DNA of 64,000 nt from Poecilobothrus nobilitatus (GCA_947095535.1 OX352772.1:182336240-182400239), one strand, 5' to 3'. Shown: positions 42,116-54,960, numbered from the stretch's first letter. Made by a program: numbers and translations. The notes: generated by a model not told the origin, from the letters alone.

Positions 42116-43175
42116 TTAAATTACTATTAAATTGTCGATTGTTGTTATTAAAATTATTTCTATAATTACCATACCTATTTTTATTAAAATTAGACTGATT
42201 ATTAAATTTTTATTCCTAAAACTACGATTTTGCGATTTTGTGCTGAAAGATAGAACTTGTTTGTCTTTAGTCTCTGTATTGGTTTCGACAATAAATTTAG
42301 CTACAACTGCTTTAGGATCTTCAAATTTAGAAGCTGCAAGCACTGATTTAACCAAATCAGAGCGCGCTGAAGCTCGGCACATATCGATTGTTTTCTCAAC
42401 CGATAACTCAACTGCTTTGCTAGCACTAATCACTTACATAACTAGGGATCTTCTAAAATTTTCAGCTAAACTTTCTGCTTGTTTAGCTAAATCTTGTAGG
42501 GAAATTCTGTCGGTTTGTAAAGCTTCCATTCTGCTTTCTTTTATCTTAGAACTTTCTGTTTTAATTTTCCTTTTTAATGTTTCGATTATTTTGCCCGTAC
42601 TATCTTCATCTGTTATACATTTTCTGGCTTTTCCTTTGAGTTTTGATAACATAAACGATTTTAATACTGCTTTTAAAGTGGCATTTGTTGCCATTTCCTC
42701 TAATAAGTTCACTGAGTCAATAAATAATTGTAAACTTAGCGGGTCACCATCATAGTTCTTATTTATGGTACGCAACGCTAATTTTAAAAATTCTGGGTTA
42801 GATAACGCCATTGTTTCATTTATTGAGTTTTCACTACCTACTAGATTCAGATTTTATACTTCCGGATTCAGAATTTTTATCATCTGACAAATAAATTAGA
42901 GAGGATACATTATCTGGTATTTTTGCCTCACACTTTAATATTTTGTAAACGCTTTTTAGTCTATCCCTGGCAAAAATTAAATGTTCTAATAAACTTTTCC
43001 TATTGCTGACTTTTCTCCACAGTACTTGTATAGTCTCAATTAATTTATTATAGCTTTTGGTAATTCTAATTTTATTTTTATTAAAAGTAATTGCGTTTTT
43101 TGATCTATGATTTTTCAGTAAGGTTTTTGTTGCTTTCAAGAATTCATGCCTTGCTACTATTAGGCTTTTATACAT
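42116..43175 (-). pseudogene. Gypsy A gag region
   Basis: Three consecutive fragments on the minus strand. 43175-42834 is a basic helical part (MYKSLIVARHEFLKATKTLL). 42811-42434 is the capsid-like part with NYDGDPLSLQLFIDSVNLL and MLSKLKGKARKCI, typical of mdg1/412 Gag. 42433-42116 continues it (IDMCRASARSDLVKSVLAAS) and degenerates into an Asn/Ile-rich stretch. RYMKNSTAPQ near 42045 is the usual end of this Gag type. No CCHC knuckle is visible. At least two frame breaks. Confidence 0.75.
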
Positions 43176-43828
43176 GGACCTAAGACTTTAAAACAATGAT
43201 GAAATTTATTTGAATAAATAATAAGTTCATTTATATTTTTAATTTAGAAAGAGTTAGAAAAAAAATTTTATTTTCATAATCATACGATTTAAGACAAGTT
43301 TAAATTTAGTTGTAATGAGAAAAAAAAATTTTTTTTTTGTTATTACATTTATAGTTATTAAAAAAATTAAAATATGTATTTAGTTAGAAAAAAAAATATA
43401 TAAAAATTTATAATATTTTGATTATAATAATTATATATATTTAATAATGTAATAAAACTTAAATGTAGTGAAAATTTAATATGTAAAAATTTTTAATAAT
43501 AAAATAAAATTTTGATTTATTTATTAACAAAACTTTAGAAGTTCATACTTCGATAATAAAATTTTATTTCTGAGTACCTTTATACATTTTTTAATTCATA
43601 TTTTTGTTTTAAAAAAAATTATACTTATATTGATAAAGAAACATTGGCTTCATATAGATTTTTAACTTAGAGTATAGTGTAATAAGTATAGCGATTAAAA
43701 TATATATTGTAAATATCTTAATTCATATAATTTCAAGAAAAAAAAATTTGCTTTTATATAAAGCTAATACAGCTCATAAAAAAAAATTATTTAATTTTTA
43801 TATTGATATTTTATAAGGAAGGTTGATT
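43176..43828 (-). other. Gypsy A 5' leader, part 1
   Basis: AT-rich, no gene seen. It ends at the GGTTGATT target duplication of the P-type transposon at 43821-43828. The leader resumes at 45975. Confidence 0.45.
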
Positions 43829-45966
43829 CTTAGAATATAGAGTATAAGGAAAAGTAAATCCAAAAAAAAGTGAGGCAAATTCTTATACAATTACAAAACA
43901 TTACTACATCGACAATATTCAGTGTCGTTACTACCAATTTTTCAAAAGAGCATTGCTTACTGAATATATTTTTTGAGTTTCAGGAGCAGCACTTTTAATA
44001 TTTTGAAAACATAAATTTCATTCTTATTATAAAAATAATATCATATTATTTATGTTTTGTATTTTTTTATTAAAAATTAAAAATTTTAAGTTAAATTGGA
44101 TTAAAAATTAAAATTATGTTACTTATTTTACTAAATTACGTACTCTTATTATCTCGAATTATTAAATTAATAATGAAAACTTATTACTAAAAGAAAATTA
44201 AAATTTTATATTAAATTGTATTAAGAATTAAAATTATGTTACTTATTTTAATAAACATATTTTCATACCCTTAAATAAAGTAATTCTAGATAACTTATTT
44301 CTAATAGAACATTTATCAGATATTTTTTTTTGCAATAAAGAAAAATCTTATCGATAAATATTTTATTATAATTGATTTTATTAGTAAACTATAATGATTA
44401 TTTTTAAAAATATGTTTAGAAATTTCAGGAAATAAATTATGATTTGTTAAATTTTTTTGTACATTTATAGCTATGCTATCGAAATATTTTTTATTAAGTA
44501 ATGTTTGGTTGAAATCTAAATAGTTTATCTTTTGTCTGATTTCTTTTTCGAACAAACGAATAAGCTTTTGGAGATAAAAAATTTAGATTCAAAGCTAACT
44601 TTTGCACCTCAGGAGAATAGTTTTTCGATAGGAATTTATTATGCCTTAATTTTGACGTTCTAAAATTAATTTAATAGGTCCTGAAATTTCATTTAACATA
44701 GCTAATATTTGATCTGAAATTAATTTTTTAATGATTTAACAATATCTTCATATTTTTTTTATTTTTTAATTTTTCTTCTATTATTTTGTTGTAATGTTTT
44801 AATTTTTCTATCCTTATTTTTAATAGTTTCTATCAAAAACTGTAATTCTTCTTTAAACTTTTTGGTTTTTGGACTACACAGAATAGATTCTTGAAATGTT
44901 GTGACTATTGTTCGGTTTAAAGAATTTTTCGAATTTTCGTTATTGTTAATTTCATGATCATATGGGCTAACAGTTGAAGAGATCGGAAACTCTACCTTGA
45001 AAAGCCAATTTAATACAATATACCGTACAAGCGATTTTATTTTAATATTTATTTATTTTATAATTTTTATAATATAAAAATCCATGTTATACGATTTAAT
45101 TAAAAGAAATTTTATAAAAAGTAAACTGGTTACGGGAAAACAACAAGTCAATTTTATCAAAACACTTGACTGCAGCTATACATCTAAACCTGACTCATTG
45201 ATAGCTAATTGTAACTGATTCTAGTCCCCTTAAAACTTATTGCATATTGCCATCCACTTTGATTTAAGCCCTTCATTCTTGGGAAATCTTTAAATCAAAA
45301 GAATAAACTATTAAATTTTTGTTGGGAATTATAAATTTATATATTAAAAAAAGAAATTTAATTAAATATTTAAAAAATGAAAATATGAACAAAGTTTACA
45401 TTTTTATAATAATAGCATACGTCACTGATACAAACATTTTTTCATCAAGGCTTTTATCAAAATTGCAATTTTTTTGCATATAAAATAGCATGATTTGTAA
45501 ATTATTTAGGTTTTACACATTGTGTTATTAATTTTATAATTTTTTTATTATGATTTACACTTACCTGTGAAACGATAATCCTATTTTTCGATGTTTTCTA
45601 GCATTTTCGCATCCTTCCACAAAACATTTAATTTTAAAGTTTTTTTTAATGAATCGCAAGTTTTTTAACACAAATTTATAAACTTATTTATAATTAAAGC
45701 TAAAATGAATCTACAACACTAGTTTAAATTAAACAAAACTTAAATTACTATATAAAATTTGAATTTTAAAAATATTTTATTTCTAAAGATTGTAAATTGT
45801 AAACAAATCTAAACAAAAACAAACAAAATAATTATGTTGTCATGGAAATTTAAATTTTTTTTGACAACAACAGGCACATTTTGACAATTAAAGTTAATTG
45901 ATTTGGTTTCACTAATTTGTATATACGTATACAGAATTTTCTATTCCTTATACTCTATATTCTAAG
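43829..45966 (-). mobile_element. P-type DNA transposon, 2.1 kb, internally decayed
   Basis: Ends are inverted repeats of about 23 bp, CTTAGAATATAGAGTATAAG at the left and its complement at the right. Both are flanked by an 8-bp direct duplication GGTTGATT (43821-43828 and 45967-45974), the size for P and hAT elements. Internal minus-strand coding remnants match P/THAP9-type transposases, which supports P over hAT. It is too short for a complete transposase and has lost the THAP region, so it is a deleted copy. Confidence 0.85.
44316..44960 (-). pseudogene. Remnant of P/THAP9-type transposase
   Basis: Leftward it shows a coiled-coil-like Lys/Gln-rich segment (IKNKDRKIKTLQQ, about 44830). Next comes YSPEVQKLALNL and LSPKAYSFVRK (about 44630-44567), the signature before the P-type catalytic domain. 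A frameshift then leads to a C-terminal-type fragment ending with SIIIKYLSIRFFFIAKK (about 44370-44320), like the tail of these transposases. The RNase H-like catalytic core between them is deleted. Confidence 0.7.
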
Positions 45967-45974
45967 GGTTGATT

Positions 45975-47072
45975 ATAATAATTTATATAGTAATGTAAAA
46001 ATTACAATATAAAAATTTTTTTTTTTTTTTCAATTATGTAATTTAATTTTTATGTATCTTAATTACTTATTAAAAAATTTTGATTATTAATAAATAATCA
46101 ATTAAATATAAGATAGATAAGCATTTATTTTAATAAAAAAATCATTTAATTATTTAGTATACTCAGTTCATAAAAAAAAAAATTGTATTCTTTATTAGAA
46201 ATTCTATTTGAAAGTGATTCGGCCTTTTGATCTTTTTTTATTATTAATTTTGATTAATTTTAATTATTTGATTTATAATAGTAATTTTTCAATCCATAAT
46301 TTATATTTCAATTTTACAATAAAAAAAATTTAAATTTTGACTTATCTGTTTTCATATTTTATTCAACTTGCGGCACTTGTACTTGATATTTCCTTTTGAT
46401 GTTTTTTCTGAGGTTGTGGTATATAACTTGTTATATATTTATGATTATTTATTAATTTTGCAAAAAAAAATTTAAAATTTATTTCATTTTCAGAAAAAAG
46501 TTTGTATAGTTTATTTGATATTTTGATTATATTATTTAGTTTATCAATTTTAGTTTTGTTTTTTCTTTTTTTATTTTATTTTATTTTTCTTTTTTTATTT
46601 AATCGATTTTAACTGTTATTAACATTTGACTCAATTGGGAGTCCTCACTTTGTTCTTTAATTTCTTTGAATTGTTTAGCGTTTATCTCTACTCATGTGTA
46701 GAACAACACTTCACAATTCGTTTCTTATATGTCACTATGTCCCCTTTTTGAGAGAATTTAAAGAAACCTTCATCAGTTATCACTGGTATTTTCCTATAAT
46801 ATCTAATTATTTTTACTTTCGTCATTTTTAATAAAATCACTGATAATAGGTATTAATAAAATAAGTTTTTTATTTGTTGCTTTAGATTTTTATTTTTTTT
46901 TATTATTATTAATTTTTTTTTTGATTTTTATTTATATTTTCATTTATTTTTATTTTATTTATTATTTTTTTTTAGATTTTACTTTAAATTTTTTTCTTTT
47001 TTTAAAATTTGTTTTTTTTTTCAATTGACACTACCGTAATACCGAAACTGTCGAAACTACCGAAACTGCCAA
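45975..47072 (-). other. Gypsy A 5' leader, part 2
   Basis: Very AT-rich with long T runs. The only frame worth noting is the 45-codon one at 46688-46825. The stretch just before the primer site repeats CGAAACT three times (about 47041-47065). Confidence 0.45.
46688..46825 (-). CDS. Small leader ORF of gypsy A, 45 residues
   Basis: It starts MTKVKIIRYYRKIPVITDE and ends VKCCSTHE. Composition is balanced, unlike the surrounding homopolymers, and it keeps a Met and a clean stop. It lies in the leader between 5' LTR and gag. I recall that 412-like elements have small upstream ORFs, but I cannot confirm homology. Role unknown. Confidence 0.35.
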   Translation of the reverse strand: MTKVKIIRYYRKIPVITDEGFFKFSQKGDIVTYKKRIVKCCSTHE

Positions 47073-47090
47073 AACTTATTACGGTCGCCA
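47073..47090 (-). other. Gypsy A primer-binding site
   Basis: Minus strand TGGCGACCGTAATAAGTT begins directly after the LTR end. TGGCGACCGT is the site known from 412/mdg1-type elements, pairing with tRNA-Arg. It fixes the LTR border and orientation. Confidence 0.8.
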
Positions 47091-47586
47091 TGTAATAAGT
47101 ATATAATTATAATTAAAAGATAACTCCTTCATTTCTGTATATTAACTGATTCATTTATTTAGCTTAGTTTAACTATTTATAACTTATTCCTAACGCTACT
47201 AATACTATTACAATAATTAATTATTATTAATATTATTTGGTAATCAGTACCATTTACATTCTTATCGCTAATTGATACCTTAAATAAAGCATAGCATAAT
47301 TATTGCATTCCTTAGGTTATTGACATAAAACAAAGAAATTATGAAATATGATTAATTATGATTGTTCAATGTATTGTATTCAATGTATGATTTGCAATAG
47401 TTAATCAATGTATAAATTTGCGATAGTTAATCAATGTATAACGTTGTATGCATATCAAATTCATATTTATTAGATTGGTCAATGCATTCATATTAAATTA
47501 TTAAAAAATGCTAATTTAGCAAAAGATTGATCACCATATAGTTCTTATCTTTATATATATTTAAGGGCAATTCATTATACTATATT
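47091..47586 (-). repeat. Gypsy A 5' LTR, carrying the empty Maverick site
   Basis: It matches 8451-8884 plus 25538-25620. CATTCA at 47485-47490 occurs once and without insertion. The final 20 or so bases (LTR start) are replaced by unrelated sequence, so its outer end is truncated. Confidence 0.88.
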
Positions 47587-48259
47587 ATATATAGATAAGT
47601 TCTTTATTGTAAATAATTGCATAATAGTTTGAAATGTTTTTATAAGTACTTGTTATGTAGAACGAAAATTTAAGAACAGGTGTAGTTTTGTTTTTTTTTG
47701 CATTATTAAAATGCTAGTTTGAAAGCTTTTTTGACACAAAAAGGGAGTTGTCATTTATGAGATAAATGAAATGCAGGTATCGACCTTGATATTGTGTCTT
47801 AGTTTTAAGTAATTTAAAGTAAAGGTTGTATGTATAAAATCGTGAGAAAAAAAAAAAAAGTTGTATTTAGTGATTAATTGTTATGTGCATCACAGACACA
47901 GACTAAATAATATATACAGACGAACAGTTTCATATAAAAATTTTAAGTTTTTTTTTGTGGTACAAAATTAAAAAATTCTCTGGCTCCACTATTAAAATCC
48001 ATTAAAATCTACAGAAAAGTCAAAATAATAATTCCTATCCATATTCCATTCCATACTCAAATTTTACAGTTTGCAGATTTTTTCTTTTCGATAAGATCAA
48101 ATATTTACATGTTTGTAAGTGTGTATGAATTTATAACAAAATATGAATGTATATACATGTTTATACATAATACTAATAATATTGTTTTGTTAGTATTAAA
48201 TTTACACAAGAATAATTTTTTAGGCAGCTATTATGTACATATTTTTACACAAGAAATTA
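47587..48259. other. AT-rich sequence between gypsy A and the P-like transposase
   Basis: No gene seen. TCTGGCTCCA at 47979-47988 is inverted at 52026-52035 and might mark element ends (see rejected list). Confidence 0.35.
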
Positions 48260-51200
48260 CAATTAAGATTCTATTATTTTTAGTTTTTTAATTGAATTTC
48301 TAGATCTTTTTATAATTCTAGCATTTTTCCTTTTTTCGAATTCAGCATTACATAATTTTTCTTTCAGCCATGTTGCATGCTTCCGTAGTAAAACTAAAAT
48401 AAGGTAGTCAAGAATACTTTTACGGTGGTTAAAGCATTCTTTTTTCTCGAACCAGTTTGAAAATTTTCTGAGTTATTCGTTTCTTCGCAAACACAAATCA
48501 ACTATATTTTGTTTAATTTTGGAGCTACAAGTACTCAATTCGAAAAAATTATCAAAAATTTCCACATGAAATTTGCATATCTGGAAAGAAAAGAGTATTT
48601 AATGCTATAGATATATTAATCGTTTAATTTGTATTAAATTCTATACACTTTTATTATTAATTTTATTAAATTCTATACACTTAATAAAAAAACAATAACA
48701 AGCACCTATTAAATGTTTTAATAATAATATTTAATTATTGATATTTTTTTATTTATTAATATTTCGAATAGGAAATGTAACAAAAAAAAAATTTTATTCT
48801 AATTTCCAAATAAAACAATTTTTTCTAATTTTTCTCTATGAACAACAAGTTTTAAAGAAAATATAATTGTTAAAATTATTCACAAATTCAAAAAACAATT
48901 CCGATGGAACTTCCAAAGAAAGTTTTGTTTTGGAATAGTTTTTATGAAATAAGAACTATTCTGAATCTAATGAATAACATTCATTATTTTGTGATATCTG
49001 TCTACAATTTTCGAATTTTATTTTATTAAGTATTTTAAAAATAATGTGTCCGCACACATATTTCATTGAATTTTCTTCAATTACATTATTTTTTAAATCA
49101 TAGGCATGTCGATAATTATATCGTCCTCGTCAAAAACCAGTACTTCATGTGGATGACATAATACGCTTTCTTCAATATTCAATAATTGCCTATTAGAAGT
49201 ATCTGTTAGAAGATTATTAATAAAAACTTAAAAATAAAAATAACAAGTAAAATTAATTATACTCCCAACCTGTCACCAGAAGTAAGTCATCAGAGTCTTC
49301 TTCACAATTAGCTGAATTCGAATGTTCATTAAAAAGTGTTAAAGTTAAAATTTTTGCAATAATATTATTGAATTCAAACATTGAGGGATTAGAATTATTT
49401 GGAACCCTAGATCTTATTAATGAAAATAAATTTTCTATAGGATCTTGAATTAATCTTGAAATTAGTATAAAAAATTATCTCCCTTTAAAACGTCCTCTAA
49501 CAATAAGAGTAGGCCTCTTAAAGTTTGTACCATTCCATTAAAGCAGTAAATACTTTTATGCAAATTTGCTGAAACGTTTTCTAAATATTTAACCATTTTC
49601 TGAAATTGGAATGAGAAGAACTTATAGTTGGAGAAACAAAAATTAATTTTCATGGATTACCTTAAGATAATCATGAATATTATTATGCAGTTGTGAGTGG
49701 ATTATGACTAAAAAGTGTTTTACTGTTCAGAGCATCAAAGAGCTTATCATTTTTTTCTAAAAACTTAGCAGTAGCTTCCGCATCATCTTCATTTCCTTGA
49801 AATTTTCCAACTTCTGCCATAGTTCTTATAGCAGCTGAGCAGGTCCGGCTAAATATCTGCGTCGCATAACTTACTTTCATTTTGTCAAACGTATTTGGGT
49901 ACATATGTTTAAGAGTCAATTTTGGAGCCATTCTAGTGATGTTTGAAGAATCGATATTAAACATTTGTGTAATAATATTCCAAGAAACATTGCCATCGGG
50001 ATTCTTGATATCATCTTTGATTAAAGTATTTCGGAAGGATTTAATTAAAAAAGGATATTCAAAAAAAGCAAAAATTTTGTTCGAATCAATGTGAAAGAAC
50101 GACTAATCTTTTGTTACTCCAATTTTTTTATAAAAGCTCCTGTTAGTGCAGCCTTGATCACATGCAACAACTTTTACGTCTAATCCTAAATTAAATGCTT
50201 CTTTTATATAAAATTTTACGTGCTTTTCTAAATCATAATTAGTTATTCCATTGCTTGTGGCAGAGTAACCCGAAACATGTTTCTAGTTAGAAGAAAGCCC
50301 CCTTATTTGGAAAACACAAACGTATTTAGCCAATTTATTTTCGCGTTTGAAGCCAGTATCTTCAAACCCCTGTATTTCATCATAATGAATATTATATTTT
50401 AAATCTTTTCTGATCATCATTTCATCAAATAGAAATGCAGTTGCTTTGGACTTGGCATCCATTTGCTCAATAGCGTTTTTCTAATTTTGAAATATGCATT
50501 CATTTTTACCGGGTCTTAAGAATTTAATAGGAGCCCAGTTGTTTAAAGTAGTTTTTGACGGTAATTTGAAATGGAGTACGTTTTTTAAATATTTATATGT
50601 TCTAGCAGATCTTAAATTAATACTTTGCGCCAACGATTTTTCTTCTAAAGAATATTGAAATAGAAATGCAGTTGCTTTGGACTTGGCATCCATTTGCTCA
50701 ATAGCGTTTTTCTAATTTTGAAATATGCATTCATTTTTACCGGGTCTTAAGAATTTAATAGGAGCCCAGTTGTTTAAAGTAGTTTTTGACGGTAATTTGA
50801 AATGGAGTACGTTTTTTAAATATTTATATGTTCTAGCAGATCTTAAATTAATACTTTGCGCCAACGATTTTTCTTCTAAAGAATATTGTTTGTGTTTCTT
50901 TCTTAACAGCATTTTGCAAAAAGTTTTACTGCTAGAAGAAACATATTTTAGAGAATCGATTTTGTTTTCAATATTCGGTTTGTTTTTCAACAATATTTGT
51001 TTTCTTATATGAAATTGGTTTTTATATTGCTTTATAATTTTTTTTGATTTATCTAACAATTGAAGTTTTTGATTTAGAAGACGTTGGTATATTTTTTCAG
51101 TCTTTATTCGCTGGACACAATTATTACAAAAATCATTATCCGGGGCATCGGATTCGACATATTGGCTAGTCAAATAAAGTTCTCCATTTACTTCCTGATG

Positions 51201-51600
51201 GGACTCATATTTTTCAAATTCTGTCAAAGTCATAATCTGGGACTGCGAGTTATTATCTAATTCAAAATTGTACATATTTAAATTACTTTCTTAGCTTTGA
51301 AATGTTTATATTTTCTTCTAGGAGAAGCGTAGGAATAGCCCCTTTATTTAAATATTTTTTTCAAAACCATTTTTTCTCAAAATGTTTACTGCATATTCGC
51401 AGCTTATTGGCTTTTTCTTTTAACGTTTTGGTGGCTGACAACCAAAAGGGTAATGTTTCCGAATCTTTTGGAAATCGAAAGAATTTTAAATTTTCATTTT
51501 TTCTTTTAGGCATTCCGCAAGATAAAACTGCGCATTTGTTGCCTGATAGTAATTTTTATTTTTTTACGTTCTCATTTATATTTCACATGTTAATCTTTTA
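48260..51600 (-). pseudogene. P-element/THAP-type transposase, decayed
   Basis: Leftward from 51600: a THAP zinc finger with CAVLSCGMPKRK, FRFPKDSETLPFWLSA, RICSKHF and GAIPTLLLEE (one stop near 51363). Next is a coiled-coil and the domain with SSSSKTFCKMLLRKKHKQYS and LPSKTTLNNW. Catalytic-domain pieces include an Asp in DEMMIRKDL, CDQGCTN, and KLTLKHMYPNTFDKMKVSYA with a TAKFLEKNDKLFDALNS block (about 49900-49720). The C-terminal DPIENLFSLIRSR lies at about 49430, and HRKSILDYLILVLL near 48430. Stops, shifts, a possible intron near 49215-49265 and a 231-bp duplication break it. Such proteins cut and paste DNA through a THAP-recognised end. Confidence 0.82.
50428..50889. repeat. 231-bp perfect tandem duplication in the P-like transposase
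   Basis: Copies 50428-50658 and 50659-50889 look identical base for base by eye, and the period is 231 (77 codons). Each contains an in-frame TAG. The sequence identity points to a very recent duplication or an assembly artefact. Confidence 0.9.
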
Positions 51601-52449
51601 AAAATTAAAGTAAAACTAGAATTACAATAAATTCAATTTATCTAAGGTTTTCAGTTCACAGTTTGTACCTAATAAAGGAAATCTTTAGACTCAATTTAAA
51701 TTTTAATTTAACACCAATTTTCAAGAATTATATTTTATAATTTGTTAATAACAAAAGTTTTTAAAGTTAAAAAAATAACGACGTTAAAAATGATGAATAC
51801 ATTGTTATTAACATCAATTTTTTTTTCAAAATAAAAGAATAAGTAATAAAAGAATTATCATATCACTTTAAATGATCTATGTACATAGTACATATACGAA
51901 CAAATATTATAGTACTCCAGGTTTTTTATGACGTTGTTTTGCTTTTTTTATACAGAAATGATTTTTTTACAGAACTAAATTGAGATAAAACAAACAGAAA
52001 GAGAAATGTACAAAAACAAATGCAATGGAGCCAGACTAAGCATTTTAGAATATTTAAATTCTATTATTAATTAAATAGTATGAAAATCGTAATTTTTAAA
52101 AAGTGGAATGTGCATACAATTAAAATTAATTATCGAAAGTGTCAACTACTTTGTATTGCCTTTAAAATAATAGGAATGGTGACTTTTAAAAATAAATTGG
52201 AATGTTTTTATTTGAAATTAATTAAATTAATTAAACATTTAAAATTTCTTATTTATTTTTTAAATTACATTGTTGCAAAGTATACTTTGGAATATACCAA
52301 TAAAGTTTCCAGCTCCAAATTTTGTGCTTTACCTGTGAATATATATTCAGAATAAACTCATTTTCAATTATAATTTGTTGACTAACCATTAAACGAAAAA
52401 GAAATATTGCAATATCTAAGAAAATATTACTTTAAAAATATTAAAATAT
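51601..52449. other. AT-rich stretch between P-like transposase and Maverick-2
   Basis: No supported gene. A frame at 52080-52355 is Lys/Leu-rich and looks accidental. Confidence 0.4.
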
Positions 52450-54960
52450 AGCCGGAGCTTCGACTTCCTCGGGCGAATTGAACGACCGCTACAACATTAT
52501 TAAGGATCACCAACATTAAAAGATTTAAGATTTAAGAGGAAGGAAAATGGAATTTCAACTAAAACAGGTGCTGGAGAAAGGCATCATCACAATTAGAAAC
52601 AAGGATAACCTGTGTCTTTCACGGGCACTTATAGTTGCTAAAGCTCATATAGAAACAGATTCACAATATACCAAGATCAAGGAAAACACCGGTAAATTAC
52701 AATCAAAAATGACCACAGATCTCATTAACAACGCTGGAGTAGATATACCAGAAAACGGATGTGGTATACCATAGCTTGGTATAATAGTTTCAGCGATATT
52801 TGAAAGATTATAAAATTGTCGTTTATCAATATGGAACTAAAGGTAGAGATGTTTTATTTGAAGAAAGTGGTGATGGCAAAAGACTGAACCTCCTACATCA
52901 TGAAGGTCATTACAACGTTTTAATATCATTAACAGCTGCATTCTGTTGTTTATATTATTGTAAAATATGTCACATACCGTACAACAGCAAAAATAATCAC
53001 AGATGCTTTGGTACATGTTCACAGTGCCAACAATCTCCAGCATGCCCAAAAGATCAAAAAAATATTTTATGTGAAGGTTGTAATCGTTATTTTAGAGGGC
53101 AACAATGTCTCAATAATGACAAGGATTCGGGATCTTCAAGAAAAAGTGTATGCGATACGGTGATAAGATGTAGCGAGTGTTTAAAAACACATTTTCGGAA
53201 TAGAAGACATTTTTGCGGAAAATATTTTTGTAAAATTTGTAAAACACATGTGGATCAAGAGCATCTATGTTATATACAGCCAGATGTACGGCAAGCAAAA
53301 ACAGGAGATATATTATATATATTTTACGATTTAGAAAGTCGACAAGAACAAATTGTACAGAAAAAAAAATTAAATGAAGAATCTATAGGAGAAATTAAAC
53401 AATATGAAGCTAACCTCTGCATATTTCAACAACGATGCGATTTATGTTTATATTAGTAAAATCTTTTCTTCTGTCAAAAATGTAAATTTCGCACAACGAT
53501 TAGAAATAAAAATGTAATAAGCGATTTCTTAGATTATATTTTAACGTAACACATAACAGTCAAGCGCACGATCACCAATATTGAACCATATTTTGGAAAA
53601 TACGTCATTGAAACTAGAACTTATAATGCGGGGTACAAAAATAATTTTGATGATATTAGAAAATATTAAGTGTTTAGATTCATTAAATTATTTTCTAATG
53701 GCGTTATCAAAATTGCCAAAAGCCTTTGATTTACCACCAGTATTAAAAAAGGGATATTTTTTTCGCATTATTTCAATACAACTGAAAATGAAAATTATAT
53801 TGGACCCCTCCCGCCTGTTGAATATTACAAACCATATGCAATGAAGGTAGAATAATATTCTACTTTTCTTAAATGGTATGAAGAACACAAAAATTACAAT
53901 TGAAAAATGACAGTTTGATATGCAGCGCGATTTGGTTTTATCACTAGCGATGTAAACATTCTGGCAGAAGCCTGTTCAAAATTTAGAAAATTATTTTTTG
54001 ATGAATGCAATGTTGAGTCTTTCCTTGAAGCAACAACAATTGCATCAGCCTGTAATCTTGTGTATAGGCGAATTTTTTTAAAATCCAATACAATTTGAAT
54101 TAATCCCAAAGAATGGTTACAGATATGCTGACAACCATTCAAAGGAAGCTTTACGTTGGTTGATATATGAAGAAGAAAAAAGGGGAATCAATATACGTCA
54201 TGCAGCTAAAGGGCGAGAAGCTGTGGTAAGCGGTGTTCAAGTATATGGATATTGCGAGGAGGCTAGACAAGTTTTTGAGTTTCAAGGGTGCTACTTTCAT
54301 GGTCATCCAATTTGTCTGCAACATATAGGGACATTTCGCTGCTAAATGATCCCAATGACACATTAAATAGTCGATATGAAAAAACTGTGGCTAAATCAGA
54401 AAGACTAAGGGAATTGGGGTTTGTATACATTTTATACTTTTAAATATCTTATTATAAATTGACATAAACTTATTTTTGTTGTTTTTTAAATGTATGAAGT
54501 AATTGAAATGTGGAATTGTGAATTTCATAGAAAGTTCAGCAAATCAGAAACAGAATGCTTAAACAATCATCCTTTAATAAATTGTACCCCGTTAAACCCA
54601 CGAAATGCATTTTACGGAGGTCGTACAGATAACATGTGCAGTTATTATAAATGCAAAGATGGTGAAAAAATTAAATATATAGATGTGTGTTCATTGTATT
54701 GGTGGGTTTGTAAATATGGAAAATTTCCAGTTGAACGCCCTACAATTTATATAGAAAATTCAGAGTGTTCTAAGTTAAATTTAAAAGATACTGATGGGCT
54801 TAAATTAAATGTGAAATATTACCAACAGAAAATTTATTACATCCTGTGCTTCCGCTTAAACAAAATGGTAAACTTATGTTTACCTTATACAAAAGCTGCA
54901 GCTTTCAGAAAAATGAAAATGAATTTTGTTCCCATTCAGATGAAGAAACAGTCTTATTAA
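52450..54960 (+). pseudogene. Maverick-2 DNA polymerase B, truncated
   Basis: It begins after TATAG at 52449 (possible acceptor) with GASTSSGELNDRY and runs on with stops. Recognisable parts: GIITIRNKDNLCLSRALIVA (52580), the Cys-rich region (52960-53290), Exo I YDLES (about 53320), MRGTKIILM (53625), SACNLVYRR (54045), YEVIEMWNCEF (54493), FYGGRTDN (54610) and motif A DVCSLYWWV (54681-54707), where Maverick-1 has SLYPYV. An intron-like 70-bp T-rich segment at about 54415-54490 interrupts codons that are continuous in Maverick-1. Motifs B and C are missing, so it cannot polymerise. Confidence 0.85.

Larger units (their letters stand above)
8451..47586 (-). mobile_element. Gypsy A: mdg1/412-like LTR retrotransposon expanded by nested insertions
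   Basis: On the minus strand the element reads 5' LTR (47586-47091), primer-binding site (47090-47073), gag (43175-42116), protease, reverse transcriptase/RNase H, integrase, polypurine tract (25670-25645) and 3' LTR (25644-8451). The primer site TGGCGACCGTAATAAG resembles the tRNA-Arg-type site of 412/mdg1, and the LTR has TGTAATA...TATTACA ends. It is interrupted by Maverick-1 in the 3' LTR, by a repeat cluster plus gypsy B plus a foldback between integrase core and tail, by a Helentron-like element between integrase zinc domain and core, and by a P-type transposon in the leader. Integrase pieces resume across each insertion, which shows they belong together. Confidence 0.85.

Noticed and set aside
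44316..45966. hAT assignment for the 8-bp-duplication transposon
   Set aside because: hAT also makes 8-bp duplications, but the ends lack the usual CA-G start and the coding remnants carry the P/THAP9-type YSPEVQK...YSFVRK signature.
47979..52035. TCTGGCTCCA and its inverted copy as ends of the second P-like element
   Set aside because: The 10-bp match spans a plausible 4-kb element, but similarity stops outside it and no 8-bp duplication flanks it. It may be chance.
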